From NCBI RefSeq assembly GCF_000002515.2, contig NC_006041.1:744001-808000 (forward strand): DNA of 64,000 bases. The letters are read 5' to 3'. Position 1 is the stretch's first letter; each line of letters starts with the position of its first letter. The notes under the pieces were generated by a model, which worked only from the letters and a program-made list of their open reading frames with translations, had not been told where the DNA came from and searched no databases. Positions 33,005-43,450 of the stretch are shown piece after piece. This DNA is from Kluyveromyces lactis (Eukaryota; Ascomycota; Saccharomycetes; Saccharomycetales; Saccharomycetaceae). The position numbers and the translations under genes were made by a program.

Positions 33005-34795
33005 ATGGATATTGACGATTATTTGAATGTCGATAGTCCCAGTGACATCGGTGCGAATGTACTGTTAAATCCGGAAGATTCTGACAATTCTCGAGGGTCG
33101 AAGGTTGCGCCTGGTTTCAATGCGATGAATAATAGTAGGAAATGTGGTGTCAAGCTGTCTGACTTCGGTGGTGATATACTGTCAGGTTTTAAGGAGTTTG
33201 GGTTCAGTGTCGCGAATTCCTTTTCGAAAGAAACTGGTGATAATAACAAAAACGCACCTTCAATCCCTAGTCTTAGTATAAATGGTGTCCTGGCTCACGA
33301 TATGCTTAATCGCAGTGTGAAAAGTAACGCCCAGCTTCAGCAGCCACCTAGCGTCAACCGTAACAACGGTAGAAATGCTAATAAATATGTGTCACATGAA
33401 TTGAATATACCAAACACAGATCCATCTTTTTTGTTCCCTGCCTTGTCCACTAATGAGACTGACAATTTGGATACTGTGTCGTCGGCATCTAACTCACCAT
33501 ATATTTACCCATCAGATGCAATCTCACCAAGTACTGGGTACCTTGCTCTGGATAGCGATGTGGATGAGTTGCTTAGCGTTCATTCAGACTTATCCGATGT
33601 TTCCAAAGAGTACCAGTACATTTCAAATTTATCGGAATTACAAGAATTGACAGGCAACGTTAATGATCCTTTGCCTGATTATGTTGATAGTCAATTCAGC
33701 CAGTTGCAAGAATTGACTAACCTGGCGGGTCAATCTAATCATAATACTCAGGTGGAAGATTTACCGATGCCACGGATAAGAGTCGATAATACCAATGTGA
33801 CTCCACCAAGAATCAAAATTGAACAGTTTGAAAGCGCGTCGAACTCTTCCAGACCTGTACCCACTGTAGGTACAGTGACAAGTACTTTTGATACTACTCA
33901 TTCAGAGCTGTCGACTCCTTCCACTGCATCATTTGGGTTCAATAATTCTCATCAGATGTTCTTAGATGCTACAAAAAACAATGATAGCCACAATAATAAT
34001 GCACAGGATACTCAGTCTACGTTAGATATGTCAGAACAAGTATCTCTACAGAATGCACTGTCATTGCAACATGATTTACTTTCGGTTACTACACTTCAAG
34101 GCAGACTCCCGTTAGAAAATGACAATATTTCAGATACCTTTGATAAGATGCTTGAAGGACGAAGAAATAGAAATAGATCGCATTCTAGGTCACACTCTAG
34201 ATCACGTTCGACATCGAGAAAGTCTATTTCTACAAGGTCCTTGTCTCCAGATGAACGTGCCCGTTCTCTTAGTAGAGATCGGGAACATCTTTTGAAACTT
34301 GGAGGCAAAGTTCCTAATACTGAGGATAAACCAAAAGATAATGGCGAGTCAACTTTGAACTTGATTGGGACTACAAAGAAAAAACAAGCTCAAAAACATC
34401 CGGCAGTTTATGCATGTGATATCTGCGATAAAAAATTCACCAGGCCTTATAATCTCAAGTCACATCTACGATCACATACGGACGAGAGACCTTATGTGTG
34501 TTCCGTTTGCGGTAAAGCATTTGCTAGAATGCATGACAAAAATCGTCATGAGGATCTTCATACAGGTAAAAGAAGATATGTCTGTGGAGGTATATTGAAG
34601 AACGGTAATTCCTGGGGCTGTGGTAAGAAGTTTGCCAGAAGTGATGCCCTAGGTAGACATTTCAAGACAGAACTGGGTAAAAAGTGTATTTTACCGTTGT
34701 ATGAAGAAGCCGAATTGGAAAAGAAGGCTAATGAAGCTTCACAAACAGCAGATGCCGGCGGTTCAGGTAAGAGCAGAACTGATGGAAGCATATGA
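33005..34795 (+). CDS. CRZ1: Crz1, calcineurin-responsive zinc-finger transcription factor
   Basis: A 596-residue protein. The long Asn/Ser-rich N-terminus contains a PRIKIE stretch (268-273) that fits a calcineurin PxIxIT docking motif, and an Arg/Ser-rich segment (about 390-425, [14 protein letters not shown]) like the regulated phosphorylation region of Crz1. Three zinc fingers follow: C471/C474/H487/H491, C499/C502/H515/H519, and an unusual long C2HC finger C527/C539/H552/C561 with [19 protein letters not shown] as recalled for Crz1. Calcineurin dephosphorylation sends Crz1 to the nucleus to activate calcium and cell-wall stress genes. A possible spliced tail is discussed under the 50-codon frame downstream. 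Confidence 0.94.
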   Translation: MDIDDYLNVDSPSDIGANVLLNPEDSDNSRGSKVAPGFNAMNNSRKCGVKLSDFGGDILSGFKEFGFSVANSFSKETGDNNKNAPSIPSLSINGVLAHDMLNRSVKSNAQLQQPPSVNRNNGRNANKYVSHELNIPNTDPSFLFPALSTNETDNLDTVSSASNSPYIYPSDAISPSTGYLALDSDVDELLSVHSDLSDVSKEYQYISNLSELQELTGNVNDPLPDYVDSQFSQLQELTNLAGQSNHNTQVEDLPMPRIRVDNTNVTPPRIKIEQFESASNSSRPVPTVGTVTSTFDTTHSELSTPSTASFGFNNSHQMFLDATKNNDSHNNNAQDTQSTLDMSEQVSLQNALSLQHDLLSVTTLQGRLPLENDNISDTFDKMLEGRRNRNRSHSRSHSRSRSTSRKSISTRSLSPDERARSLSRDREHLLKLGGKVPNTEDKPKDNGESTLNLIGTTKKKQAQKHPAVYACDICDKKFTRPYNLKSHLRSHTDERPYVCSVCGKAFARMHDKNRHEDLHTGKRRYVCGGILKNGNSWGCGKKFARSDALGRHFKTELGKKCILPLYEEAELEKKANEASQTADAGGSGKSRTDGSI

Positions 34796-35164
34796 CATTC
34801 CAATAGTGTCCGCTTACTCTAATAATACAAATGCCATTCTTTCGCTTAAACTGTGTCATTAAATGTGCTTTTTTGCCACTAATTCGAATCTTTTCCCAAG
34901 TTATACATAGGTACTCTCATTAGTGTCTCCTACTTGTTTTCTAATAGCACAAATTGCGCATATATAATGCATTGTAATATCTTTTGTAACATTATTATCT
35001 ACTTTTTTTGTTTTCATTTACAGAATATATTATGAGAGAGTTCTTAATGAAAAATGTAAACTTTACACCATTGAACAAAGCAGATATATTTGCAGTTGAT
35101 ACTACTGAAAAAGAAGAACCATCCGGTTTGACCAGTTACTCTAATTTGTTAGCAATTGACCTCA
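34796..35164. other. Intergenic: CRZ1 3' flank and SAM50 5' flank
   Basis: A 369-base spacer that includes most of the small open frame listed next. The T-rich stretch ending TTTACAG at 35023 resembles a 3' splice site. Confidence 0.5.
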
Positions 35165-35184
35165 ATGGAAAACCTAATTCATGA
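35032..35184 (+). CDS. Unassigned 50-codon open frame (small protein, uORF or spliced CRZ1 tail)
   Basis: ATG to TGA encodes 50 residues, from MREFLMKNVNFTPLNKADIF to a terminal NGKPNS, with no low-complexity bias. I do not recognise it. It overlaps the first 20 bases of SAM50 in another frame. Just upstream is a pyrimidine-rich stretch ending in CAG (35021-35023). If that is a 3' splice site, a GTAAGA at about 34768 in the CRZ1 end would join to it in frame, replacing the last seven residues of Crz1. No TACTAAC branch point is seen between them, so splicing is speculative. It could also be a chance frame or a uORF. Confidence 0.35.
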   Translation: MREFLMKNVNFTPLNKADIFAVDTTEKEEPSGLTSYSNLLAIDLNGKPNS

Positions 35185-36643
35185 GCCATCAGGCTTGGAA
35201 GACAGGGTTCATAATGGCGATAATGGGAAGGATTTGATCACCGCCGAAGAGCAGTTCTTACAAAATCAGCAGGAAAATTACTTACTAGATCTATTCCAAA
35301 AGAATAAGCACACACCTATCCATGTGTCCCAAGTTGTTCTCAATGGGGCAGAACAAGTCCGAGATGATGTTATACAGAGTTACCTTTCTGAGACAATTAA
35401 TAAAGCAGATACTTTTGAACAATTGTGCAAGTATTCGGATTGGTTTCATTATAAAATGGTCGGTAACGGAATGGTAGAATCAGTATCGCAAAGTTTGGAT
35501 AGCAGGGGTAGTTATCCTGTTCAGATATCACAAAGGGACTATGGAAACCTAAATTTTCCTTCTTCTGGACCAGAAACATTATCGGTAATTGACGTAGTTC
35601 CAATTATCCAATTACATCCAATAAAAAGATTCAGTGCGAAAACAGGAACAAACATTGGTAATGGGGAAGGTGACGGTTATATTCAATTCCAGTTAAGGAA
35701 TATGTTCAATGCTGGTGAAAAACTAACGTTTGATGCTACCAAAGGTACAAAGACACATTCGTCTTATTTATTGAATTATTTCCAGCCTTTACAATCACCA
35801 TGGTGGGTTAGTGATACAACTGTGTTCAAAAACGCACGTCAGTTGGGACATTGTGAATTATTTCTCAGAGGTATTGCTAGTGGTATTAAAAGTGGATACT
35901 TGCATGATGGCGCCGTAAACCATGAATGGCGTTGGGAAAGCTTACTCAGGAGCTGTGACGTGAGATCCGATTTTGCATCGTCCCATTTACTGTTTTCTGC
36001 AGGAGATGACGTTAAGCATTCGGTAGTTCACTCAATAACCAGAGATACGAGAGATAATATCATTGCTCCAAGCAGTGGCCAAATGTGGAAGTTTATCAAC
36101 GAAGTGAGCTTAGGGAAATTTTGGAAGACAAACTTGGAGTACAATTTCACCAAGAGCTGGTTCAACAGGAACTTTATAACCATGAGTTCCACCGTGAAAG
36201 CAGGATATATACACAATTTTCATGCCAAGACATATCCCTTGCACCTCGCTGATAAATTCTATAATGGAGGGAGTAACGATGTTAGAAGTTTCCAGTTGAT
36301 GGGATTGGGGCCAAAGGACATCTATGATTATGTTGGTGGTGACACATCTCTATCATATGGATTAAGCCTGTTTAGTCGACTACCCTTTAAGAGGTTTTAT
36401 GATTCAAATTTCAGACTGCATTTGTTCTTTAATGGTGGAAGACTCATAAACCGTAACAATGCAAATACAACAGATACGCTAATGCAAATGCTTTCACAGC
36501 ACTCATTGTCGACTGGTTTTGGTTTAGTATTCAGACATCCGGTTGCAAGGTTCGAACTTAACTTCACGGTACCAATTACTGCACATACATCCGACGCTAC
36601 TAGAAAGGGTTTCCAGTATGGTATCGGAATCTCTTTCCTATAA
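35165..36643 (+). CDS. SAM50: Sam50/Tob55, outer-membrane beta-barrel assembly protein
   Basis: A 492-residue Omp85-family protein, close to S. cerevisiae Sam50 (484). An N-terminal POTRA-like domain (about 45-115) leads into a 16-strand barrel with recalled blocks FSAKTGTNIGNGEG, TFDATKGTKTHSSYL, FYNGGSNDVRSFQLMGLGPKD and the C-terminal strand RKGFQYGIGISFL. It inserts beta-barrel proteins into the mitochondrial outer membrane. The loop-6 motif, normally VRGF/VRGY, reads VRSF (373-376). The start is the first ATG; the frame upstream begins at TTG. CRZ1-SAM50 are also neighbours in S. cerevisiae (YNL027W-YNL026W). Confidence 0.94.
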   Translation: MENLIHEPSGLEDRVHNGDNGKDLITAEEQFLQNQQENYLLDLFQKNKHTPIHVSQVVLNGAEQVRDDVIQSYLSETINKADTFEQLCKYSDWFHYKMVGNGMVESVSQSLDSRGSYPVQISQRDYGNLNFPSSGPETLSVIDVVPIIQLHPIKRFSAKTGTNIGNGEGDGYIQFQLRNMFNAGEKLTFDATKGTKTHSSYLLNYFQPLQSPWWVSDTTVFKNARQLGHCELFLRGIASGIKSGYLHDGAVNHEWRWESLLRSCDVRSDFASSHLLFSAGDDVKHSVVHSITRDTRDNIIAPSSGQMWKFINEVSLGKFWKTNLEYNFTKSWFNRNFITMSSTVKAGYIHNFHAKTYPLHLADKFYNGGSNDVRSFQLMGLGPKDIYDYVGGDTSLSYGLSLFSRLPFKRFYDSNFRLHLFFNGGRLINRNNANTTDTLMQMLSQHSLSTGFGLVFRHPVARFELNFTVPITAHTSDATRKGFQYGIGISFL

Positions 36644-36775
36644 CTTTACCGATAATTAATGATCCATAAATCATGAAATATAAAATTAGTTAAAAGGAAT
36701 ACAGGTTACAATGTAAACCCCATATTAATGACTACATAACGGTATGGTAAAATAATACGTAAAAATGAGAACTTT

Positions 36776-37831
36776 TCATTGTTTCCCAGTTTTCCTCCAT
36801 GCATCATGTCTCTTGACGATTTCTTGTACGATCAGCTTTTCAATGTTTTTATGATCATCAGTGATTCTTATCCAGTCACCATCGCGGTTTTGTTCCGAAA
36901 CGAAAACCACTTCTTTGTTTCTTGTTTGCAATAGATTACCTATCACTAACTGGTGGTTATAACGGTCCAAAGCCTGATGAGCTTTATGAATTAAAAGGTT
37001 GTTATCCGTTTCTAGTTTAAAAGAGATTATCATTGCTTGAGTGGCCCAAGATTCAACCAATCTCCTTAAAAATTTGGGCACAGGATCAAGATTTACTATT
37101 AATTTCCCGCCAACTGTTGTAGAGCTTTGGTTTCCGTCATTCAGTGATTGGTTAGCTTCTTGCGATTGAATCTTGTGTTGTGGTAACCTTGAATATGGAA
37201 CGAAAAAGTCCGACACGGCAGCCGCAAGGTAGAACAAACATCCGCTGTTATTCATCAAAGCGGCAATTGTCTTCAAAGACCACAAGTACTGGTTCACCGT
37301 TGTAAACGGCAACATCAACAACTTCTTTTCCTTGTATATGAACTGGTCATAGTCACGTTTATTTTGAAGTATCAAGTCCTTATACTTTGGTGAAATACTC
37401 CCATCCTCATCAAAATAATCCAAGAAACAAGTTTCTGTATTATGAATGAAAGGCCTGTTGAATGGAGTCAAAGAAAACTCCCTATGGAGGAATATCACAG
37501 AGTACCCATTGAATAAGAACTGCTCTGCACTAGATGCACCACGAGTTCCTGCCGAAAAATTATCGATGAAGCGAACTGTATTGTTTTCTAAGGGAACCGT
37601 AGTACCACCAGACGTCACCAGAACAATTTTCTCGCGACCTTGAGACTTCTGATACTCTATGAACTGTGTAGCCTCCGTTAACAAATCGTCCATGTACACA
37701 GGTCTGGGATTTGTTCTGAAATAGTTGTCCTCATCGCTCAGATGAGCAATTGGCAAAGCAGTTTCATCGACGGTACGGTCAATGGCCTTTGAAACCTCTG
37801 TAATCGATGTATGAATCCTTCTTCCAGTCAT
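36776..37831 (-). CDS. CAB2: Phosphopantothenoylcysteine synthetase Cab2
   Basis: A 351-residue enzyme of the CoaB/PPCS fold, similar to S. cerevisiae Cab2 (365). The nucleotide-binding N-terminal block reads VLVTSGGTTVPLENNTVRFIDNFSAGTRGASSAEQFL with the expected SGGT and N-F-S-G-R-G residues. Later blocks are FYLAAAVSDFFVP and MIISFKLETD, typical of the active site. It joins cysteine to 4'-phosphopantothenate in coenzyme A synthesis. LYS5, whose product uses CoA to phosphopantetheinylate its target, is in the same window. It is convergent with SAM50. Confidence 0.94.
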   Translation of the reverse strand: MTGRRIHTSITEVSKAIDRTVDETALPIAHLSDEDNYFRTNPRPVYMDDLLTEATQFIEYQKSQGREKIVLVTSGGTTVPLENNTVRFIDNFSAGTRGASSAEQFLFNGYSVIFLHREFSLTPFNRPFIHNTETCFLDYFDEDGSISPKYKDLILQNKRDYDQFIYKEKKLLMLPFTTVNQYLWSLKTIAALMNNSGCLFYLAAAVSDFFVPYSRLPQHKIQSQEANQSLNDGNQSSTTVGGKLIVNLDPVPKFLRRLVESWATQAMIISFKLETDNNLLIHKAHQALDRYNHQLVIGNLLQTRNKEVVFVSEQNRDGDWIRITDDHKNIEKLIVQEIVKRHDAWRKTGKQ

Positions 37832-38799
37832 TATTCTAACGGCTCAATGCATACACAGTCTCAGTATATATCCCAGTATATAAACACTTTTTACTTCCAT
37901 CAAGTGTTCATTACTTGTAACATTCCTATAGTAATGTAAGTGACTAATATATGATCATTTCAGTTTCTCCAAAGTTGACATGACATGAGTAGGTAGCTCA
38001 GGATTAAGGTTTTCCAACGTCCTGATACTAGCAAATTTTCGACAGTAAAATCAAATTTTCATTTTTCTATGCCGTAATGGCTTACCGGTCAACAAAACGC
38101 TATCCACTGTTCTGGTGGCTCCCCAATTCGAATCTCGTCAGTACCATACCAGTTCACCTCCAAAAGCATTCACCAATTTGCTTTTCTTATCACTATATAC
38201 GAACCCAATACATCGCTCTCTTGTAAATAACAAGAAAAAAGCCAGGAAAAAAAAAACAAAACGCATCTTTCAGGTCGAACCTACACCGCGTTCTGAGTAC
38301 TGTTAGAAATAAACGCTCTAGAAATTTTTCCTGCGTTTTCCTGTCCTGTTTTCCATTCGATTTCACAGAAACTCACAGTCGTGAAAATATGAAATGCTGG
38401 CGAAAACCCAGATTTTTTCACAGATTTGGAAATTGATATTTGGAAGGAAAAAAGATTCGAAGGTTTTCATTTCAATTAACATTTTGAGACACCCATTGGT
38501 AGAATTCGTGTTTATGATCTCAATTTGATATAAACCCTCTGTGTACTATTACTTGGAAGGCGATTTCAGAGTCATTAATAGCTTAAGTTTATACCCGAGG
38601 TGCCAGAAAGGATAGAGTTCTATTCTACATTGCAATTGTAACCTTTTTTATTGTTTTATTCTTTTAATCTAAGTGTGTTAAAGAAGAGATCTACATTCAC
38701 TCACTCACGTATACCAGTTTATTCACTCGAGGAAGATATTGATTTATATCAGAATAGAGTTTTTTTGTTTTACGTTAAATTTGCCAACATAGAATAGCA
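37832..38799. other. Divergent CAB2/PUB1 intergenic region
   Basis: About 970 bases. A stretch at about 38066-38146 has tRNA-like D-arm and T-loop words but no pairing acceptor stem and is not called. The rest is AT-rich, with T runs before PUB1. A 63-codon frame at 38115 has biased composition and no support. Confidence 0.5.
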
Positions 38800-40227
38800 A
38801 TGTCTGCTGAAGAATCACAACAAGCACAAACTGAGACTGCAGCACCAGTTCCGGTTCCAGCTCCAGCTGTCGAACAGGATCATTCCAATGAAGCTACTAC
38901 AACCGTCGAAGAGAAATCACCTGGAGCTGCTACCACTGCTCCTGCTACTGAGGAGGCACCGGCATCTGAAAAGCCTGCTTCTCAGGATAACAACGGTGAC
39001 GGGGAAAAACAACAAGAAGAAGGAGATGAGGAAGATGACTCTGCCGCGCCTGTTTTGGCTACTCAAGGTGGTAGAGAAAAGTCAGATAAAATCTTATACG
39101 TTGGTAACCTACCAAAGAGCATTGATGATGATCTATTGAAACAATATTTCCAAATTGGTGGGTCCATTTCCAGCGTTAAAATTATTCCAGATAAGAACAG
39201 TCAAGAGTGTAACTATGCGTTTGTTGAATATTTCGAACCACACGATGCTAACGTCGCATACCAAACTCTAAATGGTAAGGAAGTAGAAGGGAAGGTCCTT
39301 AAGATCAATTGGGCGTTCCAATCTCAACAGGTTAACAGCGATGAAACTTTCAATTTGTTCGTCGGTGATTTAAACGTCGATGTCGATGACGCCACTTTGG
39401 CCGGCACTTTTAAAGAGTTCCCATCCTTCATTCAAGCTCACGTGATGTGGGATATGCAATCTGGTAGATCTAGAGGGTACGGTTTTGTATCATTTGGTGA
39501 ACAAGATCAAGCGCAAGTGGCTATGGAAACTAAACAAGGGTTCGAATTGAACGGCAGAGCCTTAAGAATCAACTGGGCTTCCAAACGTGAACCCCAACAA
39601 AGTCAACAAGGTCAAAGAAGATTCAATGGTCCTGCCAGTGGCCGTGGTGGATTCCGTAATAACAACAATCAGAACCAAAATCACCACAATCACAACGGTA
39701 TCAACAGACATGCTGGTCCACCACCACATCACCAAATGCAATCTCACCTACCCCCACAATTGCAACAGCAACCCCCAATTGGAATTCCTCCAATTCATCA
39801 AGCTCCTTTGGTTCCTCCTCCAGTGGATCCAGAAGCCGTTGAAGATATGATGAGAAGAGCTCCTCCAAGAGTTACCACTGCGTACATCGGTAACATCCCA
39901 CATTTCGCTCAAGAACACGACTTGATTCCATTACTACAAAACTTTGGTTTCATCATCGACTTCAAGCATTACCCAGAAAAGGGTTGTTGTTTCATCAAAT
40001 ATGATACTCATGAACAAGCTGCGTTGTGTATTGTGGCTCTAACAAATTTCCCATTCCAAGGAAGAAACTTGAGAACCGGTTGGGGTAAGGAAAAACCAAC
40101 TTTCATTCGTCCACAACAACAAATGGGTCCAATTCCTGGTCAACTTCCACTAGAAGAACAACAGCAACAGTTTGAAAATGCCCCTCAGCAGCATGATCAA
40201 CAGCAACCTCAGCAACAAGAGCAATGA
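38800..40227 (+). CDS. PUB1: Pub1, TIA-1-type poly(A)/U-rich RNA-binding protein
   Basis: A 475-residue protein with an acidic, Ala/Pro/Glu-rich N-terminus (1-95), RRM1 (about 99-172, ILYVGNLP and YAFVEYF), RRM2 (about 186-260, NLFVGDLN and RGYGFVSF), an Asn/His/Pro/Gln-rich linker with GRGGFRNNNNQ, RRM3 (about 362-435, TAYIGNIP and CCFIKY) and a poly-Gln C-terminus. Pub1 binds U- and A-rich sequences in mRNA leaders and 3' UTRs, stabilises transcripts and enters stress granules through its Q-rich parts. The length is near S. cerevisiae Pub1 (453). A perfect-context ATG follows a long T-rich leader. Confidence 0.96.
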   Translation: MSAEESQQAQTETAAPVPVPAPAVEQDHSNEATTTVEEKSPGAATTAPATEEAPASEKPASQDNNGDGEKQQEEGDEEDDSAAPVLATQGGREKSDKILYVGNLPKSIDDDLLKQYFQIGGSISSVKIIPDKNSQECNYAFVEYFEPHDANVAYQTLNGKEVEGKVLKINWAFQSQQVNSDETFNLFVGDLNVDVDDATLAGTFKEFPSFIQAHVMWDMQSGRSRGYGFVSFGEQDQAQVAMETKQGFELNGRALRINWASKREPQQSQQGQRRFNGPASGRGGFRNNNNQNQNHHNHNGINRHAGPPPHHQMQSHLPPQLQQQPPIGIPPIHQAPLVPPPVDPEAVEDMMRRAPPRVTTAYIGNIPHFAQEHDLIPLLQNFGFIIDFKHYPEKGCCFIKYDTHEQAALCIVALTNFPFQGRNLRTGWGKEKPTFIRPQQQMGPIPGQLPLEEQQQQFENAPQQHDQQQPQQQEQ

Positions 40228-40990
40228 GTTCATTAAAACAAAAAAAATATTAATTGTTCCAACACTAGACATTTTTCTTCCATCCGAAATTGTCTGATTC
40301 TACATGTGATGATGACCCATTATTAACTTCCTATATATAATGATATAAACCGTTATTATTTTTTTTGTCCCCTAGATTTCTAGATCTGTCCATCATGTCC
40401 ATGCATTATTATTAGATATATAGAAATTATCGTTGCCTTATGATTCTTTAGTGTGTACAAAGAGGAACGGACCTTAACGCTTACTGTCAAGTAAATTAAT
40501 CCAAGTAGTACATCCTCATCTTTCTTATATAGTTTTGTTGTTAACTCTCGTAATCTTCTTTACCAGTGAACCCAAACCCATAGGCCTATACATTACATAC
40601 GTCTGTGGTTCTTAAACCAAAAAAATGAAAAAAAAAAAGTTCAAAAATGTAACGAATGAAAGCTATATAACTCTGAAATTATTATAGGTTTTGCCATTGA
40701 TAGGAACATACATGCCTGGAAAAGTATCAATTTTGCTGTGATAATCTGATACTGTTATTGTCAATCTGATATTCAAAGTTATCATAATCTTTTTACTGGA
40801 AATATTTTCCAATAACTGAATAGCAATAGATATTTTAAAGATCATCAAAGAGTAGGATTGTTATACGGATTAAGCTTTTTACAAATACAAAAGTGTGAAG
40901 AGAACTAGGTTTATGAAAAACCATAATCAGTTATAAAGATCCTATCAATTAATCGCTAGTCGTTTCGTTCAATTATACATTATTGTTTGT
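40228..40990. other. Intergenic: PUB1 3' flank and UBP1 promoter
   Basis: About 760 AT-rich bases. A TGATGATGA near 40305 resembles a C box, but there is no matching D box or terminal stem. No gene is called. Confidence 0.5.
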
Positions 40991-43306
40991 ATGCTAACCA
41001 CGATTTTAGAGAAGTTAGGCTTTGAAGAAAAGAGAGTTTTAAAAGCGGTACTAATTGGATTAATTGCTTCGCTATACTTCCTGTACAAGAACGAATTTGA
41101 TATCACAAGAGTGGCTGTTTCTGTTGTAAGTACCACGAAAGAAATTACACAAGCAGTAAGGGATAAAATAATGCTTGGTCGATGGGCTCCAAGAAATGCG
41201 GAGCAAGAGGAGACTATTGTCAGAAGAGGTGGTTATGTTGGAGGTTTAGTGAATGACGGTAACACATGCTTTATGAATTCAGTGCTCCAATGTTTGGCCT
41301 CGTCCAAAGAGTTGCATAAATTCATGGACACTATTATCCTAGATTCTAATGATGACAGTCAAAATACAATTGATGAGAATGGAGAAGAATCAGATTTGCC
41401 TAATGAGCAATCTACTGTTGAGAAGAAGCCTAAAGCAACAAAGAATAAGACATATGGAAAGAGGAAAAAGATCGCTGTACGTCAAGCAGACAACGAGCTC
41501 TTAAAAAACTCAACAGAACCTAATATGCATTTCACATTGGCTCTTCAGGATCTATTCTCAAAGTTGAATGCGAAACATTACCGTAACAGACCATGGTTTA
41601 AGACCAACAAACTTTTGAAAACTATGTCAAAAGCTCCAAATAGGAACATCATCCTAGGTTATGATCAAGAAGATGCTCAAGAGTTTTTCCAAACTATCCT
41701 TTCAGAGCTGGAGAAGAATGTTGAAAGCATATATGGAAAACCAGAAAAGGATCCAAAGCCAGTACCACAAGATGATTTGCCTGAAGATGCAATTGTTGGA
41801 CAAGAACACCTCGGCGAGATTGGTGATGTCTATATCCCAACGGAACAGATCGACCCAAACTCCGTGCTTGCATCTGGTAGGAAATTCTATTCTCCATATA
41901 AAATTGTTACTCCCTTAGATGGTATCACTGCCGAAAGAATTGGATGTTTGCAATGTGGTGAGAATGGTGGGATAAGATATTCAGTCTTCTCAGGTCTATC
42001 TTTGAATTTACCCAGTGATAACATCGGTTCCCCAATCAAACTGTCACAACTTCTTGACGAGTGGTCGAAACCTGAGATCATCGAAGGAGTTGACTGTAAT
42101 CGTTGTGCATTGAACGCTGTTTTGGAACATTTAGTAGAACAACTGAACACCATCCAATCACAGCCAGATGTCAATCAAAAACTAGTAACCTTGATGGAGG
42201 ATAGGATCAATGAAGTTAAATCAGTGTTGTCAAAGCTTGCCATCGATGATGATGACTATAAGAGGATGCATACTGAGAACATGGTTCGCAAATCCTCAAA
42301 GTCAAAACAAATTTTGATTTCTAGACCTCCACCATTGTTATCTGTTCACATCAACCGGTCCGTTTTTGACCCTCGCACTTATATGATCAGGAAAAATAAC
42401 TCAAGAGTTATATTCAAAAGCAAATTGAATCTATCACCTTGGTGTTGCAATTATGATAAGATTAATCTTGATGCACGTCTTCCGATGTCCAAGAAGCAAG
42501 AGAACTGGCACGAATCATCCGAAGATGACAATAATGGAACTGAATACTACAATAAGTTGCATCGCAGATTTGAAAAAGAATTTGAAGACAGCGATGAAGA
42601 GGAGGATGGAAGTGATAATGGTCAAGGAATGTTCAATGGATCTTCAAGAATGGTGGAAGAGCATGATGTTTTGAATGGTGAATTAAGTTCGGCATCGTTG
42701 TCATCATCCGAAGACGATATTGCTGAAGTCGAAGAGGTGGAGTTAGATGCCCTTGGAAATACAATCGTAAAAAAGACTGCCAAAAAACCATTATTAGGTG
42801 GCAATCAAGATGTGTCTATCTCCAGAGGAAACCTCGATATAGTAGATGCCGAAGGCAACTCTGAGCAAGAAGATGATCCTGAAGATGATGATGAGGATGA
42901 AGCTTATGAAGAAGACGAAGCTGAAGAAGACGAGGAAAACTCCGAAGAAGAATCAGATGACTCCTTGCCAACACCTCCGCTTCCTCCTACACAACCAATT
43001 GTGTCCAGCGTTCCTGCCGGGCCTTTGACATATGTTTTAAGATCTGTTATTGTACATTATGGTACTCATAACTATGGTCATTACATTGCATTTAGAAGGT
43101 TCCGTGGTTGCTGGTGGAGAATTAGTGACGAAAGTGTTTACATTGTCGACGAACAAGAAGTGCTTTCTACCCCCGGTGTTTTCATGTTGTTCTACGAGTA
43201 CGATTATGATACAGAAACAGGGAAGATGAAAGACGATACTGAATACGAGAATGAATTCAACGTAGAGATTGAAGGTGAACCTGCTGTTGATCAAGTAACT
43301 CATTGA
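40991..43306 (+). CDS. UBP1: Ubp1, membrane-anchored ubiquitin-specific protease
   Basis: A 771-residue USP-family deubiquitinase, close to S. cerevisiae Ubp1 (809). One membrane segment lies at about 17-33 (VLKAVLIGLIASLYFLY). The Cys box GLVNDGNTCFMNSVLQC has catalytic Cys93, a CxxC pair (LQCGENG, CNRCA) forms the zinc site, and the His box YGHYIAFRRF has His697, followed by WWRISDESVYIVDE. Between them lies a long acidic insert (about 500-665). Ubp1 in S. cerevisiae occurs as an ER-anchored and a soluble form; a later start could yield the soluble form here. UBP1-EXP1-YFH1 is conserved order from S. cerevisiae chromosome IV. Confidence 0.95.
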   Translation: MLTTILEKLGFEEKRVLKAVLIGLIASLYFLYKNEFDITRVAVSVVSTTKEITQAVRDKIMLGRWAPRNAEQEETIVRRGGYVGGLVNDGNTCFMNSVLQCLASSKELHKFMDTIILDSNDDSQNTIDENGEESDLPNEQSTVEKKPKATKNKTYGKRKKIAVRQADNELLKNSTEPNMHFTLALQDLFSKLNAKHYRNRPWFKTNKLLKTMSKAPNRNIILGYDQEDAQEFFQTILSELEKNVESIYGKPEKDPKPVPQDDLPEDAIVGQEHLGEIGDVYIPTEQIDPNSVLASGRKFYSPYKIVTPLDGITAERIGCLQCGENGGIRYSVFSGLSLNLPSDNIGSPIKLSQLLDEWSKPEIIEGVDCNRCALNAVLEHLVEQLNTIQSQPDVNQKLVTLMEDRINEVKSVLSKLAIDDDDYKRMHTENMVRKSSKSKQILISRPPPLLSVHINRSVFDPRTYMIRKNNSRVIFKSKLNLSPWCCNYDKINLDARLPMSKKQENWHESSEDDNNGTEYYNKLHRRFEKEFEDSDEEEDGSDNGQGMFNGSSRMVEEHDVLNGELSSASLSSSEDDIAEVEEVELDALGNTIVKKTAKKPLLGGNQDVSISRGNLDIVDAEGNSEQEDDPEDDDEDEAYEEDEAEEDEENSEEESDDSLPTPPLPPTQPIVSSVPAGPLTYVLRSVIVHYGTHNYGHYIAFRRFRGCWWRISDESVYIVDEQEVLSTPGVFMLFYEYDYDTETGKMKDDTEYENEFNVEIEGEPAVDQVTH

Positions 43307-43450
43307 ATTTTATTTTGCAATTTCACGCATCTAGTTACATAGATACATAAATATCACAAATCCCCTAATATAATAGCATGTTACAATCAGAGTTTTGGAG
43401 GAGTTTGAAACGCTGTACGTAAACCTCTTTACTTGTGAGAACAAAAAGGC

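Noticed and set aside
38066-38146. Possible tRNA gene or relic upstream of PUB1
   Set aside because: It has D-arm-like GCCGTAATGG, a 4-bp hairpin CCAC/GTGG with a 7-base loop and an ATTCGAAT T-loop word, but no acceptor stem, no T-stem pairing and no U33. At most a decayed fragment.
40300-40380. C/D-box snoRNA after PUB1
   Set aside because: A C-box-like TGATGATGA is present, but no D box or terminal stem lies at a suitable distance.
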